From assembly GCF_003207895.1 (NCBI RefSeq), contig NZ_NKUB01000004.1:124001-188000 (forward strand): a stretch of 64,000 bases of DNA. Reading direction: 5' to 3'. Under the pieces are notes generated by a model. The model had not been told where the DNA came from, searched no databases, and saw only the letters and a list, made by a program, of their open reading frames with translations. The stretch is from Komagataeibacter swingsii. Its GTDB lineage: Bacteria > Pseudomonadota > Alphaproteobacteria > Acetobacterales > Acetobacteraceae. How positions within the stretch are numbered: the stretch's first letter is position 1; every line of letters starts with the position of its first letter. The position numbers and the translations under genes are program-made. Shown here in pieces: positions 37,416 to 46,186 of this stretch.

Positions 37416-38542
37416 CTCCCAAAATCGCTCGTTATCTGGCTGAGCAGTCACCTGCCACGCCTTGCCTTGTCGTTGACGTTGACCGGGTGGAAGAACGCTA
37501 TCGCGCGCTGCGCGACGCGCTGCCGCTGGCCCGGATCTATTACGCCGTCAAGGCCAATCCCGCCCGTGAAATCCTGACCCGCCTGGTGGGCCTGGGGTCG
37601 GCGTTCGACGCCGCATCGTGGGAAGAGATTTCCATGTGCCTCGATGCGGGCGCGCGCCCGGCCGATGTCTCCTTTGGCAATACCGTCAAGAAGGCGTCGA
37701 ACATCGCCCGCGCCTTTGCCGCCGGTGTGGACATGTTCGCCTTCGACTGCGCGGAAGAGCTGGAAAAGCTGGCCCGCCATGCGCCGGGTTCGCGCGTCTA
37801 CTGCCGCCTGATCGTGGAAAACGAAGGCGCCGACTGGCCGCTGTCGCGCAAGTTCGGCACGACGCTGGACAATGCGCGTGACCTCATGCTGCGCGCCCGC
37901 GACCTGGGACTGGACCCGTATGGCCTGTCCTTCCATGTCGGCAGCCAGCAGACGGCGACCGGCGCGTACGAAGCCGCCATCGCGCGCGTGGGCATGCTGT
38001 TCACCGACCTCAAGGCGGCGGGGCTTGACCTGCGCATGATCAACCTGGGCGGCGGGTTCCCCATCCGCTACCGTGATGACGTGCCGGGCATCGACCGTTT
38101 CGCGCTGGCGATCAGCCACGCCATGACCGAGCATTTCGGCAACGACCTGCCGGAAATGATTGTCGAGCCGGGCCGCTTCATCGTGGGGGACGCGGGTGTC
38201 GTGTCGTCGGAAGTGGTGCTGGTCAGCCGCCGTGGCATCGATGATGGCGTGCGCTGGGTTTATCTGGACATCGGGCGTTTCGGCGGCCTGGCGGAGACCG
38301 AGGGCGAAGCCATCCGCTACGGCATCCGCACCCCGCATGACGGGACGGCGACCGGCCCCGTCGCCATTGCAGGCCCGACCTGCGACGGCGCGGACATCAT
38401 GTATGAAAAGACCCCCTACGCCCTGCCGCTGGGTCTGGAGTCGGGGGACCGGATCGAACTGCTGTCCACCGGGGCGTATGTCTCGACCTACTGCTCGACC
38501 GGGTTCAACGGGCTGAAGCCGATCCAGGAACATTATATCTGA
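37412..38542 (+). CDS. Type III (PLP) ornithine/lysine decarboxylase
   Basis: Makes putrescine (or cadaverine) from ornithine (lysine). 376 residues, alanine-racemase fold of eukaryotic-type ODC. PLP Lys47 lies in YYAVKANP; SFHVGSQQ, INLGGGFPIRY, EPGRFIVGDAG and the active-site Cys324 in GPTCDGADIMYE are all present. Alphaproteobacterial members are often bifunctional, so lysine activity is possible. ATG 37412 overlaps the end of a possible leader ORF, suggesting translational control by polyamine or ornithine level (inference). Confidence 0.93.
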   Translation: MTPKIARYLAEQSPATPCLVVDVDRVEERYRALRDALPLARIYYAVKANPAREILTRLVGLGSAFDAASWEEISMCLDAGARPADVSFGNTVKKASNIARAFAAGVDMFAFDCAEELEKLARHAPGSRVYCRLIVENEGADWPLSRKFGTTLDNARDLMLRARDLGLDPYGLSFHVGSQQTATGAYEAAIARVGMLFTDLKAAGLDLRMINLGGGFPIRYRDDVPGIDRFALAISHAMTEHFGNDLPEMIVEPGRFIVGDAGVVSSEVVLVSRRGIDDGVRWVYLDIGRFGGLAETEGEAIRYGIRTPHDGTATGPVAIAGPTCDGADIMYEKTPYALPLGLESGDRIELLSTGAYVSTYCSTGFNGLKPIQEHYI

Positions 38543-38659
38543 TACGCCATGGCCCATGGGGCCAGGCAAAATGCGGGGCGGCGGGACGAAGGTCTTGCCG
38601 CCCTTCGCATATCGGGGGAATACACACGGCAGTCCAACCATGCCGGAGGTGTCGTTCCC

Positions 38660-39058
38660 GTGTCCCTTTTTTCAATGCTGCGCATGCTTGGCCTGGCCGC
38701 CATCCTGTCCGGCATGGTGATAGTGCAGGCCAGTGCCGCCCCGGCGCTGGTGCATTCCGAACCCACGCCGGGCCAGCATGTCGCCGCGGGCAACGTGGCC
38801 GTGAAGCTGTCGTTCGACACCGTGATCGACCCGTTCCGCGCCCGCCTGCTGCTGCTTGGCCCCGGCGGGGTGCCGCAACTGCTGCCCGCATCGCCCACTG
38901 ATGATGAACAGCAGTCCATTGCCACCAGCGTGGCGCTGACACCGGGGCATTACGTCCTGCACTGGCGCATGCGGGCGCGGACGGGTGATCCGGCGCAGGG
39001 GACGTTGCCGTTTGACGTTGACGCCGCCACGGTACCCAAACCGGGCAGTCACCCTTAG
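38660..39058 (+). CDS. CopC-domain periplasmic protein
   Basis: 132 residues from GTG 38660, which has GGAGG 10 nt upstream. Signal peptide MLRMLGLAAILSGMVIVQASAAPA, then the CopC/YobA-type Ig-like beta domain: LVHSEPTPGQHVAAGNVAVKLSFDTVIDP, ending LTPGHYVLHWRMRARTGDPAQGTLPFDV, close to the CopC end pattern (Y.v.Wrv.s.DGHp..G...F.V). The N-terminal His of the Cu2+ site is shifted (A-L-V-H), and the usual DGH is replaced by TGD, so copper binding may be weak or absent. No copCD partner nearby. Confidence 0.78.
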   Translation: MSLFSMLRMLGLAAILSGMVIVQASAAPALVHSEPTPGQHVAAGNVAVKLSFDTVIDPFRARLLLLGPGGVPQLLPASPTDDEQQSIATSVALTPGHYVLHWRMRARTGDPAQGTLPFDVDAATVPKPGSHP

Positions 39059-39087
39059 AGCGTTCGCAAATAACACATTGATAAATA

Positions 39088-39174
39088 ATAAAAGTTTTTG
39101 GGTACCGCCTTTTTTCAAAAAGGCGGCGTTTTTCGAAGCTTCTTGAAAAAAGCTTCACCAAAAACGTCTTTTTT
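39088..39174 (+). repeat. Three-armed intergenic repeat, copy F
   Basis: AAAAGTTTTTGGGTA / TCACCAAAAAC closing stem, hairpin 1 CCGCC...GGCGG, and hairpin 2 GAAGCTTCTTGAAAAAAGCTTC. Shares the left flank CAAATAACACATTGATAAA with copy D. Lies between convergent copC-like and ccmB genes and reaches the ccmB stop codon. Confidence 0.9.
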
Positions 39175-39853
39175 ATTCCACAGCAGCCCGCAATCCGGCC
39201 CCCGCCGCCAGCGGGCACAGGGGAATCGCCGCCGCCAGAAAGGCGCCCAGCAGTTCAAGGTCCGGCCCCCAGGACAGGCCGGTCTGGGCCGCATCCAGCG
39301 CCGCCGCGCCAAAGATCAGCGCGGGCGTGGTCAGCGGCAGCACCAGCAGCGGCAGCAGCACGCCGCCCCGCCGCGCGCCCAGCACCACCGACGCCGCCAT
39401 GCCCCCGATCAGCGACAGGATCAGCGTGCCAAGGAACAGCCCCGTCAGCAGCACGACCATGCTGCCCGAGGGCATGCCCAGCATGATGGCCAGCGGCCCC
39501 GCCGCCAGCAGCAGCGGCAGGCCGGTTGTCAGCCAGTGGGCCATCATTTTCGCCAGCGCGATGAGGGAGGCGGGCAGCCCGGTCATCAGGAGATGGTCCA
39601 GTGACCCGTCCTCCAGCTCCGCGCCGAACAGGCGGTCCAGCGGCAGCAGGGCGGCCAGCAGCGCGCAGACCCAGACAATGCCCGGCGCCATGCGCCGCAG
39701 CAGTTCGGGCGAGGGGCCAAGGGCCAGCGGGAACAGCGCGCCGGCAAGGATGAAGAACAGCACCGCGCCAAGCGTGTCCGCCCCATGGCGCAGGGCAAGC
39801 CGCAGGTCACGTTCCAGAATGGCCATGATGAGGGAGGGAATCTGGAATTTCAC
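39173..39853 (-). CDS. ccmB: Heme exporter membrane protein CcmB
   Basis: Membrane subunit of the CcmABCD complex of System I cytochrome c maturation. 226 residues, six TM helices. Family sequence is clear: LERDLRLALRHGADTLGAVLFFILAGALFPLALGPSPELLRRMAPGIVWVCALLAALLPLDRLF and ELEDGSLDHLLMTGLP. The start overlaps the ccmA stop by 4 bp. Other ccm genes (ccmC-H) are not in the window; downstream is repeat copy F. Confidence 0.95.
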   Translation of the reverse strand: MKFQIPSLIMAILERDLRLALRHGADTLGAVLFFILAGALFPLALGPSPELLRRMAPGIVWVCALLAALLPLDRLFGAELEDGSLDHLLMTGLPASLIALAKMMAHWLTTGLPLLLAAGPLAIMLGMPSGSMVVLLTGLFLGTLILSLIGGMAASVVLGARRGGVLLPLLVLPLTTPALIFGAAALDAAQTGLSWGPDLELLGAFLAAAIPLCPLAAGAGLRAAVE

Positions 39854-40494
39854 AGCAGGTCGTCCTCGGGGAAATCCTCCATCGGTTGCGGGATGTCGGA
39901 TTCGTTCAGGCCCGGCAGCGCCAGCGTGCGGGCATTGGGAAGGGGCAGGGGAACATGGGTGGTTGCAATCACAATTCCGCCAGCCTGCCGGTGGGCCGCA
40001 AACAGGGTGCCCAGCAGGCCCATCGTGTTGATGTCCAGCCCCAGGCTGGGTTCATCCAGCAGCCATAGCGGGGCCTGCGCCAGCAGGACGCGCGCCAGCG
40101 CCGCGCGGCGTTTCTGCCCCGCCGACAGCATGCGCGCGGGCAGGTCGGCCAGCCCGGAAATGTTGAGAGATTTCATGCATGAATCAGGATTCCCGCCACT
40201 TGCGCGCGCCGCCAGCGTCAGGTTTTCGCGCAGTGTCAGCCCAAGCTTCAGCGCGTCCTGATGGCCCAGATAGGCCACCCGTCCGGCATGCTGGCTGCGA
40301 TCGGCCAGCGCATCGACCCCGGACCACAGGACATGGCCGCCTTCCGGTTTGCGCAGACCCGCAAGCACGCGCAGCAAGGTGGACTTTCCAGCACCGTTTG
40401 GCCCGGTCAGGAGCAGGGCGTCGCCCGCGCCCAGCGTAAAGCCGACACGGTCCAGAACCAGCCGTTCACCGCGGAAAACCGATATATTTTCCAC
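39850..40494 (-). CDS. ccmA: Heme exporter ATP-binding protein CcmA
   Basis: ABC ATPase that, with CcmB, drives release of holo-CcmE during cytochrome c maturation. 214 residues from GTG 40494. Walker A TGPNGAGKSTLLRVLAGL, Q-loop region AYLGHQDALK, signature LSAGQKRRAALARVLL, Walker B LWLLDEPSLGLD and the H-switch VIATTH are all present. The frame extends upstream without ATG/GTG/TTG, and a strong GGAGG at 40543-40547 sits 9 nt before an in-frame ATT (40533) that would add PAFTPPGRPLLE, so the annotated start may be internal. Confidence 0.94.
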   Translation of the reverse strand: MENISVFRGERLVLDRVGFTLGAGDALLLTGPNGAGKSTLLRVLAGLRKPEGGHVLWSGVDALADRSQHAGRVAYLGHQDALKLGLTLRENLTLAARASGGNPDSCMKSLNISGLADLPARMLSAGQKRRAALARVLLAQAPLWLLDEPSLGLDINTMGLLGTLFAAHRQAGGIVIATTHVPLPLPNARTLALPGLNESDIPQPMEDFPEDDLL

Positions 40495-40772
40495 TTCCAG
40501 CAGGGGGCGGCCGGGGGGAGTAAAGGCAGGAATGACGGAAATCCTCCGATCGGTGGGTGATGGGGCGGGCGGATGAAAAAAACGCCTGCTCCCGCTTTCT
40601 TGTTACCCGGTCCAGCTTGTGTCGCAACCGCGTCCGGGTATGTTCTACCCCCGTTGGGAGATCAAGCAGGTTGTCCCCGACAAGGCCGCAAATCACGCCC
40701 CATGGAAGTGGGGCGCGGGAAAACGGTCATACGGGACGATCCGTTGCTGATGCCTCGGAGGAAACAAAGCCA

Positions 40773-43466
40773 ATGAAGACGGTTGGGCACGACTCAATGA
40801 AAACGGGCCGCACACTGAATGTGGACGGCAAGACCTATCATTATTTCTCAATCCCGGAAGCTGAAAAGACGATCGGCTCCGTCGGCCGCCTGCCGGTCAG
40901 CCTGAAAGTGCTGCTGGAAAACGTGCTGCGGTTCGAGGACGGGCATTCCTACTCGGTCAAGGATGCCAAGGCCATCGCCGAATGGCTGAAGGAAGGGCGC
41001 AGCACGAAGGAAGTTCCCTTCAAGCCCGCGCGTATCCTGATGCAGGATTTCACCGGCGTTCCCGCCGTGGTCGACCTGGCCGCGATGCGCGACGGTATCC
41101 TGAAGCTGAAGGGCGACCCGCAGAAGGTGAACCCGCTGGTTCCCGTCAACCTGGTGATCGACCATTCGGTCATGGTGGACGTGGCCGGCTCGCCCGAAGC
41201 ACTGCAGGACAACGTGACCATCGAGTTCGAGCGCAATGGCGAACGCTACGCCTTCCTGCGCTGGGGCCAGGAAGCGTTTGAAAACTTCTCTGTCGTGCCG
41301 CCGGGCACCGGGATCTGCCACCAGGTGAACCTGGAATACATCGCGCAGGCGGTGTGGACGGCGCATGTGGGTGGCAAGGACTATGCCTATCCCGATACCC
41401 TGTTCGGCACCGACAGCCACACCACCATGGTCAACGGCATGGGCGTTCTGGGCTGGGGCGTGGGCGGCATCGAGGCGGAAGCCGCGATGCTGGGCCAGCC
41501 GATCGCCATGCTCATCCCCGACGTGATCGGCTTCAAGCTGGTTGGCAAGCTGCCCGAGGGCGCCACCGCCACCGACCTGGTGCTGACGGTCACCCAGATG
41601 CTGCGCAAGAAGGGCGTTGTCGGCAAGTTCGTCGAATTCTTCGGCCCCGCCCTTGACCACCTGCCGGTTGCCGACCGCGCGACCATCGCCAACATGGCCC
41701 CGGAATATGGCGCGACCTGCGGCTTCTTCCCGGTTGACAACCTGACGCTGGATTACCTGCGCCAGACCGGGCGTGAGGAACACCGCATCAAGCTGACGGA
41801 AGAATACCTGAAGGCGCAGGGCATGTTCCGTCATGCCGAATCGGCGCATCCCGTGTTCACCGATACGCTGGAACTCAACCTTGAGACCATCGTGCCGTCC
41901 ATCGCCGGCCCCAAGCGCCCGCAGGACCGCGTCGTGCTGAAGGGTGCCGACAAGGCGTTCGAGACCGAACTGACCGGCAGCCTGGGCGTGCCCGCGGCTG
42001 ACAAGGACAAGAAGGCCAAGGTGGCCGGCACCAATTACGAGATCGGCCACGGCGACGTGGTGATCGCGGCCATCACGTCCTGCACCAACACCTCCAACCC
42101 CGCCGTGCTGATCGCGGCTGGCCTGGTGGCGAAAAAGGCGCGTGCGCTGGGCCTGAAGCCCAAGCCGTGGGTCAAGACCTCGCTCGCACCGGGGTCGCAG
42201 GTTGTGACCGACTACCTCAACCGCGCGGGCCTGCAGGCCGAACTGGACGCGATGGGCTTCAACACGGTGGGCTATGGCTGCACGACGTGTATCGGCAACT
42301 CCGGCCCGCTGGAAGATCACATCGTCGATGCGATCGAAGGCAACAAGCTGGTTGCGGTGTCGGTGCTTTCGGGCAACCGTAACTTCGAAGGCCGTATCTC
42401 GCCGAACGTGCGCGCCAACTACCTCGCCAGCCCGCCGCTGGTCGTGGCGTATTCCCTGCTGGGCACCATGCGTGAGGACATCACCACCACGCCGCTGGGC
42501 ACCTCCAAGGACGGCAAGCTGGTGTACCTGAAGGACATCTGGCCGACCAACCACGAGATCGCCGCCCTGATCGGGTCCGCGATCACGCGTGAGGAGTTCA
42601 TCAACCGCTACAAGCACGTAAGCCAGGGCACGAAGGAATGGCAGGCGCTGAAAGTCGCCACCGGTTCCGAGACCTACAAGTGGGATGCATCCTCCACCTA
42701 CGTGCAGGACCCGCCGTACTTCCAGGACATCACCCCCGAACCCCAGCCGCGTAGCGACATCATCGGCGCGCGCCTGCTGGCCCTGCTGGGTGACAACATC
42801 ACGACCGACCACATCTCGCCTGCGGGCGCGATCAAGGAAAGCTCGCCTGCCGGCAAGTACCTTGAAGCCCATGGTGTCGCGAAGAAGGACTTCAACTCCT
42901 ACGGGTCGCGTCGTGGCAATGACCGCGTGATGGTGCGTGGCACGTTCGCCAACATCCGCATCAAGAACGAGATGCTGCCCGGCACCGAAGGGGGCGTGTC
43001 CAAGCACTTCCCGGACGGCAAGGAAGGCTCCATCTATGATGTGGCGATGGAATACAAGAAGGAAGGCGTGCCCCTGGTCGTGATCGGCGGCAAGGAATAC
43101 GGCATGGGTTCCTCGCGCGACTGGGCGGCCAAGGGCACCCTGCTGCTGGGCGTGCGTGCGGTGATTGCCGAAAGCTTCGAGCGTATCCACCGTTCCAACC
43201 TGGTGGGCATGGGCGTGCTGCCGCTCCTGTTCGAGGAAGGCACAACGCGCAAGACGCTGGGCCTGAAGGGGGATGAGACCTTCGAAATCCGCGGGCTGGA
43301 CAAGATCACGCCGCGTATGACGATGACCATGACCATCACCCGCGCCGATGGCTCCAAGCAGGATGTGCCCCTGCTGTGCCGCGTCGATACGCTGGATGAG
43401 GTGGAGTATTTCCGCAATGGCGGCATTCTCCAGACCGTGCTGCGTGGCATGACCAAGGCCGCGTAA
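40773..43466 (+). CDS. acnA: Aconitate hydratase A
   Basis: Citrate-isocitrate isomerase of the TCA cycle, with known links to acetic acid resistance in acetic acid bacteria. 897 residues from ATG 40773 (GGAGG 11 nt upstream; ATG 40797 possible). The 4Fe-4S ligands Cys437 (TSCTNTSNP), Cys503 and Cys506 ([11 protein letters not shown]) match the E. coli AcnA positions within two residues. Substrate loops [22 protein letters not shown]-like [12 protein letters not shown], and [13 protein letters not shown] are intact. Monocistronic, divergent from ccmA, with a strong terminator. A 5' leader of over 150 bp separates it from ccmA. Confidence 0.98.
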   Translation: MKTVGHDSMKTGRTLNVDGKTYHYFSIPEAEKTIGSVGRLPVSLKVLLENVLRFEDGHSYSVKDAKAIAEWLKEGRSTKEVPFKPARILMQDFTGVPAVVDLAAMRDGILKLKGDPQKVNPLVPVNLVIDHSVMVDVAGSPEALQDNVTIEFERNGERYAFLRWGQEAFENFSVVPPGTGICHQVNLEYIAQAVWTAHVGGKDYAYPDTLFGTDSHTTMVNGMGVLGWGVGGIEAEAAMLGQPIAMLIPDVIGFKLVGKLPEGATATDLVLTVTQMLRKKGVVGKFVEFFGPALDHLPVADRATIANMAPEYGATCGFFPVDNLTLDYLRQTGREEHRIKLTEEYLKAQGMFRHAESAHPVFTDTLELNLETIVPSIAGPKRPQDRVVLKGADKAFETELTGSLGVPAADKDKKAKVAGTNYEIGHGDVVIAAITSCTNTSNPAVLIAAGLVAKKARALGLKPKPWVKTSLAPGSQVVTDYLNRAGLQAELDAMGFNTVGYGCTTCIGNSGPLEDHIVDAIEGNKLVAVSVLSGNRNFEGRISPNVRANYLASPPLVVAYSLLGTMREDITTTPLGTSKDGKLVYLKDIWPTNHEIAALIGSAITREEFINRYKHVSQGTKEWQALKVATGSETYKWDASSTYVQDPPYFQDITPEPQPRSDIIGARLLALLGDNITTDHISPAGAIKESSPAGKYLEAHGVAKKDFNSYGSRRGNDRVMVRGTFANIRIKNEMLPGTEGGVSKHFPDGKEGSIYDVAMEYKKEGVPLVVIGGKEYGMGSSRDWAAKGTLLLGVRAVIAESFERIHRSNLVGMGVLPLLFEEGTTRKTLGLKGDETFEIRGLDKITPRMTMTMTITRADGSKQDVPLLCRVDTLDEVEYFRNGGILQTVLRGMTKAA

Positions 43467-43509
43467 TCACACGGCCTGTCCCGGTTTTTGCCGGGATGGA
43501 ATGATAAGG

Positions 43510-43542
43510 CGGCGGCCCGTATGATGCGGGCCGCCGTTTTTT
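43510..43542 (+). terminator. Rho-independent terminator after acnA
   Basis: Perfect 10-bp GC stem CGGCGGCCCG / CGGGCCGCCG with a 7-nt loop and six T. A smaller hairpin TCCCGG-TTTTTG-CCGGGA precedes it at 43479-43496. Confidence 0.9.
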
Positions 43543-43660
43543 ATGAACAGATCATATATGCATATCCAGCATAGGTTAGCGGCGTTACCGTTGCATTTTA
43601 CACATATCGGTGGTGTCTTTTCTCTGTATTGTGCATAAATAAGATGCCGCTTAAAACTGT

Positions 43661-43680
43661 AACTATGTAATAACATAGTT
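43661..43680. promoter_or_regulatory. Perfect dyad upstream of the LysR gene, candidate operator
   Basis: AACTATGT-AATA-ACATAGTT, 8-bp arms, 18 bp before the LysR start, in an AT-rich 150-bp gap. AT-rich dyads with T-N11-A spacing near the gene's own start are usual LysR-family sites. Binding is not shown. Confidence 0.5.
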
Positions 43681-43697
43681 GAGGATGCTGGGGCTTC

Positions 43698-44594
43698 ATG
43701 GATCTGCTTTCTGCCTTGCATAGCTTCGTCCGTGTGGCCGCCACGGGTTCATTCTCGGCGGTATCAAGGGAAACGGGGGCCAGCCAGCCCACCATTTCCC
43801 GTCATATTGCGTTGCTTGAAGCCCATTACGGCGCAACCCTGTTTGCCCGGACCACCCGCAGCCTGATGATGACGGAAGACGGGCGCAGCCTGTTGCCGCA
43901 TGCCTATGAAGTGCTGGAAATACTGGAAACGGCGGAAACGGCGCTTGGCCGCAGGCGTGCCTCGGTTTCGGGGCTGGTGCGGCTGGGGGTGACCACGGCG
44001 TTCGGCCTGTACCTGACCAGCCGGCTGAACAGCCTGCTGGAGGAACATCCCGACCTGTCGGTTGAACTGGTCATGCGCGATGGATTCGGTGACCTGGTGG
44101 AAGAAGGGCTGGACCTTGCCATCCGCATCGGTTCCATTGCCGAAGGGTCGCTGATCGCCCGCAGGCTTGGCTCGGTCCATCGCTGCGTGGTGGCGTCGAC
44201 CGACTACCTCGCCCGCCGTGGCACGCCCGAACACCCGCGTGACCTGCTCAACCATCCCTGCATTGCCTATAGCTATGGGGGCACCCGCCATGACTGGCAG
44301 TTTGCCCGCAAGGGTGAGGCCGAAACCACGGTCGCGGCCAGTGGCCCATTCCGCGCCAACAGCAGCGAAGCCGTGTTGCAGGCGGTGCGGGCCGGGCTGG
44401 GAATTGGCATGCTGCCGACATTCCAGGCGGAAGAAGACATTGCGGCCGGGCGGCTGAAGCACCTGCTGCCGGAATGGACGATACCGGAACTGCCATTCTA
44501 CGCCGTCCATACGGGGCCGCGCACGCTGCCGCTGCGTACCCGTACCGTGCTGGATTTCCTGATCGAGATTTCGGATGTCCTGCGGCAGGGCTAG
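43698..44594 (+). CDS. LysR-family transcriptional regulator
   Basis: 298 residues. N-terminal winged HTH MDLLSALHSFVRVAATGSFSAVSRETGASQPTISRHIALLEAHYGATLFARTTRSLMMTEDG (read in parts), then the periplasmic-binding-like effector domain beginning GLVRLGVTTAFGLYLTSRLNSLLEEHPDLSVEL. This is the subgroup (CrgA/DsvA-like) that often controls quinone or aldehyde reductases. The adjacent convergent flavoprotein gene is a possible but unproven target. A perfect dyad lies just upstream. Confidence 0.93.
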   Translation: MDLLSALHSFVRVAATGSFSAVSRETGASQPTISRHIALLEAHYGATLFARTTRSLMMTEDGRSLLPHAYEVLEILETAETALGRRRASVSGLVRLGVTTAFGLYLTSRLNSLLEEHPDLSVELVMRDGFGDLVEEGLDLAIRIGSIAEGSLIARRLGSVHRCVVASTDYLARRGTPEHPRDLLNHPCIAYSYGGTRHDWQFARKGEAETTVAASGPFRANSSEAVLQAVRAGLGIGMLPTFQAEEDIAAGRLKHLLPEWTIPELPFYAVHTGPRTLPLRTRTVLDFLIEISDVLRQG

Positions 44595-44616
44595 GCTTTT
44601 ATTGTTTTTTGATCAT

Positions 44617-44656
44617 GAAAAAGGCCGACCCCTTACCGGGAGTCGGCCTTTTCTTT
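44617..44656. terminator. Bidirectional terminator between LysR and flavoprotein genes
   Basis: AAAAAGGCCGAC / GTCGGCCTTTTC with a 12-nt loop (44618-44629 and 44642-44652). A/T tracts flank both sides, suiting convergent genes. Confidence 0.85.
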
Positions 44657-44675
44657 CGCATCTGCCGGAACCGGC

Positions 44676-46094
44676 TCAGCGCCCGGTCATGATCCGTTCC
44701 AGAAGCTGGGCCACGGTGGGTACGAAGCCGTTGGCATAGAACGGGTCAGTCGCGAAACGCCACGCGTTCGTGCCGCCGAACATGAGGTTATGGTCAATCA
44801 CATCCGCCTGATCCGGCCCATGGGCGTGGGCCGCCGCCTGCAACGTTTTCTGGATGCAGTAGGAACGCGGGTCCGCCTTGTGCCCGTTGGAATAGGCGGG
44901 CGGCTTCTGCGACCAGTTGGAAAAGCGGCATTCCGACAGGCAGCCCATGCAGGCCCCCTGATCGGCCAGGATTTCACGCGCCCGTTCCGGGGCCACAAAC
45001 ACCAGCGTGTTATCCGGCGTCCGCATGGCCTCGGTATGGCCTTCCTCGATCCACAGCCGCGCGCGCTGCGCATCGGCCGGGGTAACGTAAACCTGCCGCC
45101 CACGCGCGCCGATGGCCAGCACCGCCGTATGCTCGCCCAGTGCTTCGGGGGAGAACGGGACCTGCCGTTCCGACCGTCCCCGCAATTCACGCAGGAACGA
45201 ATTGTTCACCGCCGATGAATAGAAGCCGGTGGGCGAGAAACGGTTGAGGAACACATCCCCCTTCTTCAGCGTCAGCAGGCGCTGTTTCCACGCATCGGGA
45301 ATCGGGCTTTCGCGCGTCAGCAGCGGACGGGTGCCGAACTGGAACACGATCGGCCCGAGTTCGAGGTTGTCGATCCAGTCCTGCCATTCCTCCAGCCACC
45401 ACACGCCACCGGCCATGATGATGGGGGTGTCATCCAGGCCAAAGGCCCGCATCTGCTTGCGCAACGCCAGTACGCGGGGGAAGGGGTCTTCCGGCGCCAG
45501 CGGGTTTTCGGTGTTGGACAGGCCGTTATGGCCACCCGCGCGCCACGGGTCTTCGTACACCACCGCACCCAGCAGTTCGCCCGTCTTGTGGTACGAACGC
45601 CGCCACAGGGCGTTGAACGCACGGGCGGATGATACGATGGGGTAATAATGGATACCGAACCGCGCCGCGATTTCCGACAGGCGGTACGGCATGCCCGCGC
45701 CACAGGTCAGGCCCTGGATCATGCCCGGCGCACCCTCCAGCACCCCGTTTATGACGCGTTCCGCGCCCCCCATTTCCCACAGGATGTTGGCATGGATACG
45801 CCCCCTGCCGCCTGCGATTTCATGCGCGATGCGGGCCTGCGCGATCCCGCCGCGAATGGCGTAATCAATCAGTTCCTCGTGCCGCTCGCGCCGTGTTTTA
45901 CCATGATAGACCTGCGGGACGACGTTGCCATCCTTGTCATAGGAATCGGCATTCACGATCGAGACCGTGCCCGCCCCCCCGGCTGCCGCCCAGTGCCCGG
46001 CGGATATGCCGGTTGAGATCGAGACGCCCTTCCCCCCTTCGACCAGGGGCAGAATATCCGTCCCGCCCATACGGATCGCATTGATCGGCTTCAT
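44676..46094 (-). CDS. Nitronate monooxygenase-like FMN oxidoreductase with C-terminal Cys cluster
   Basis: 472 residues from ATG 46094 (GGA 6 nt upstream); a start at 46148 is less likely. The barrel resembles PF03060 enzymes: GGKGVSISTGISAGHWAAAGGAGTVS, QGLTCGAGMPYRL, EDPWRAGGHNGLSN (compare AGGHrG) and PIIMAGGVWW before the phosphate-binding VFQFGTRPLLT. Usual nitronate monooxygenases have 310-380 residues. The extra C-terminal part includes CMGCLSECRFSNW (C-x2-C-x3-C) and another Cys in SYCIQKTL, perhaps an iron-sulfur or zinc site. Substrate unknown; the family covers nitronate oxidation and enoyl reduction. Confidence 0.75.
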   Translation of the reverse strand: MKPINAIRMGGTDILPLVEGGKGVSISTGISAGHWAAAGGAGTVSIVNADSYDKDGNVVPQVYHGKTRRERHEELIDYAIRGGIAQARIAHEIAGGRGRIHANILWEMGGAERVINGVLEGAPGMIQGLTCGAGMPYRLSEIAARFGIHYYPIVSSARAFNALWRRSYHKTGELLGAVVYEDPWRAGGHNGLSNTENPLAPEDPFPRVLALRKQMRAFGLDDTPIIMAGGVWWLEEWQDWIDNLELGPIVFQFGTRPLLTRESPIPDAWKQRLLTLKKGDVFLNRFSPTGFYSSAVNNSFLRELRGRSERQVPFSPEALGEHTAVLAIGARGRQVYVTPADAQRARLWIEEGHTEAMRTPDNTLVFVAPERAREILADQGACMGCLSECRFSNWSQKPPAYSNGHKADPRSYCIQKTLQAAAHAHGPDQADVIDHNLMFGGTNAWRFATDPFYANGFVPTVAQLLERIMTGR

Positions 46095-46186
46095 CACCAT
46101 TCCATCGTCATGTGTCTGCCCGCGCGGCGGGACGCCCATGCCGGGCACATCCCGCCGCCGGGTGTCATACAGGTCGGGGCCGCGTC

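Noticed and set aside
40848-43190. 780-codon antisense frame inside acnA
   Set aside because: GC-rich codon bias creates long antisense frames; the product is His/Gln/Arg/Val-rich nonsense opposite a complete AcnA with all Fe-S ligands.
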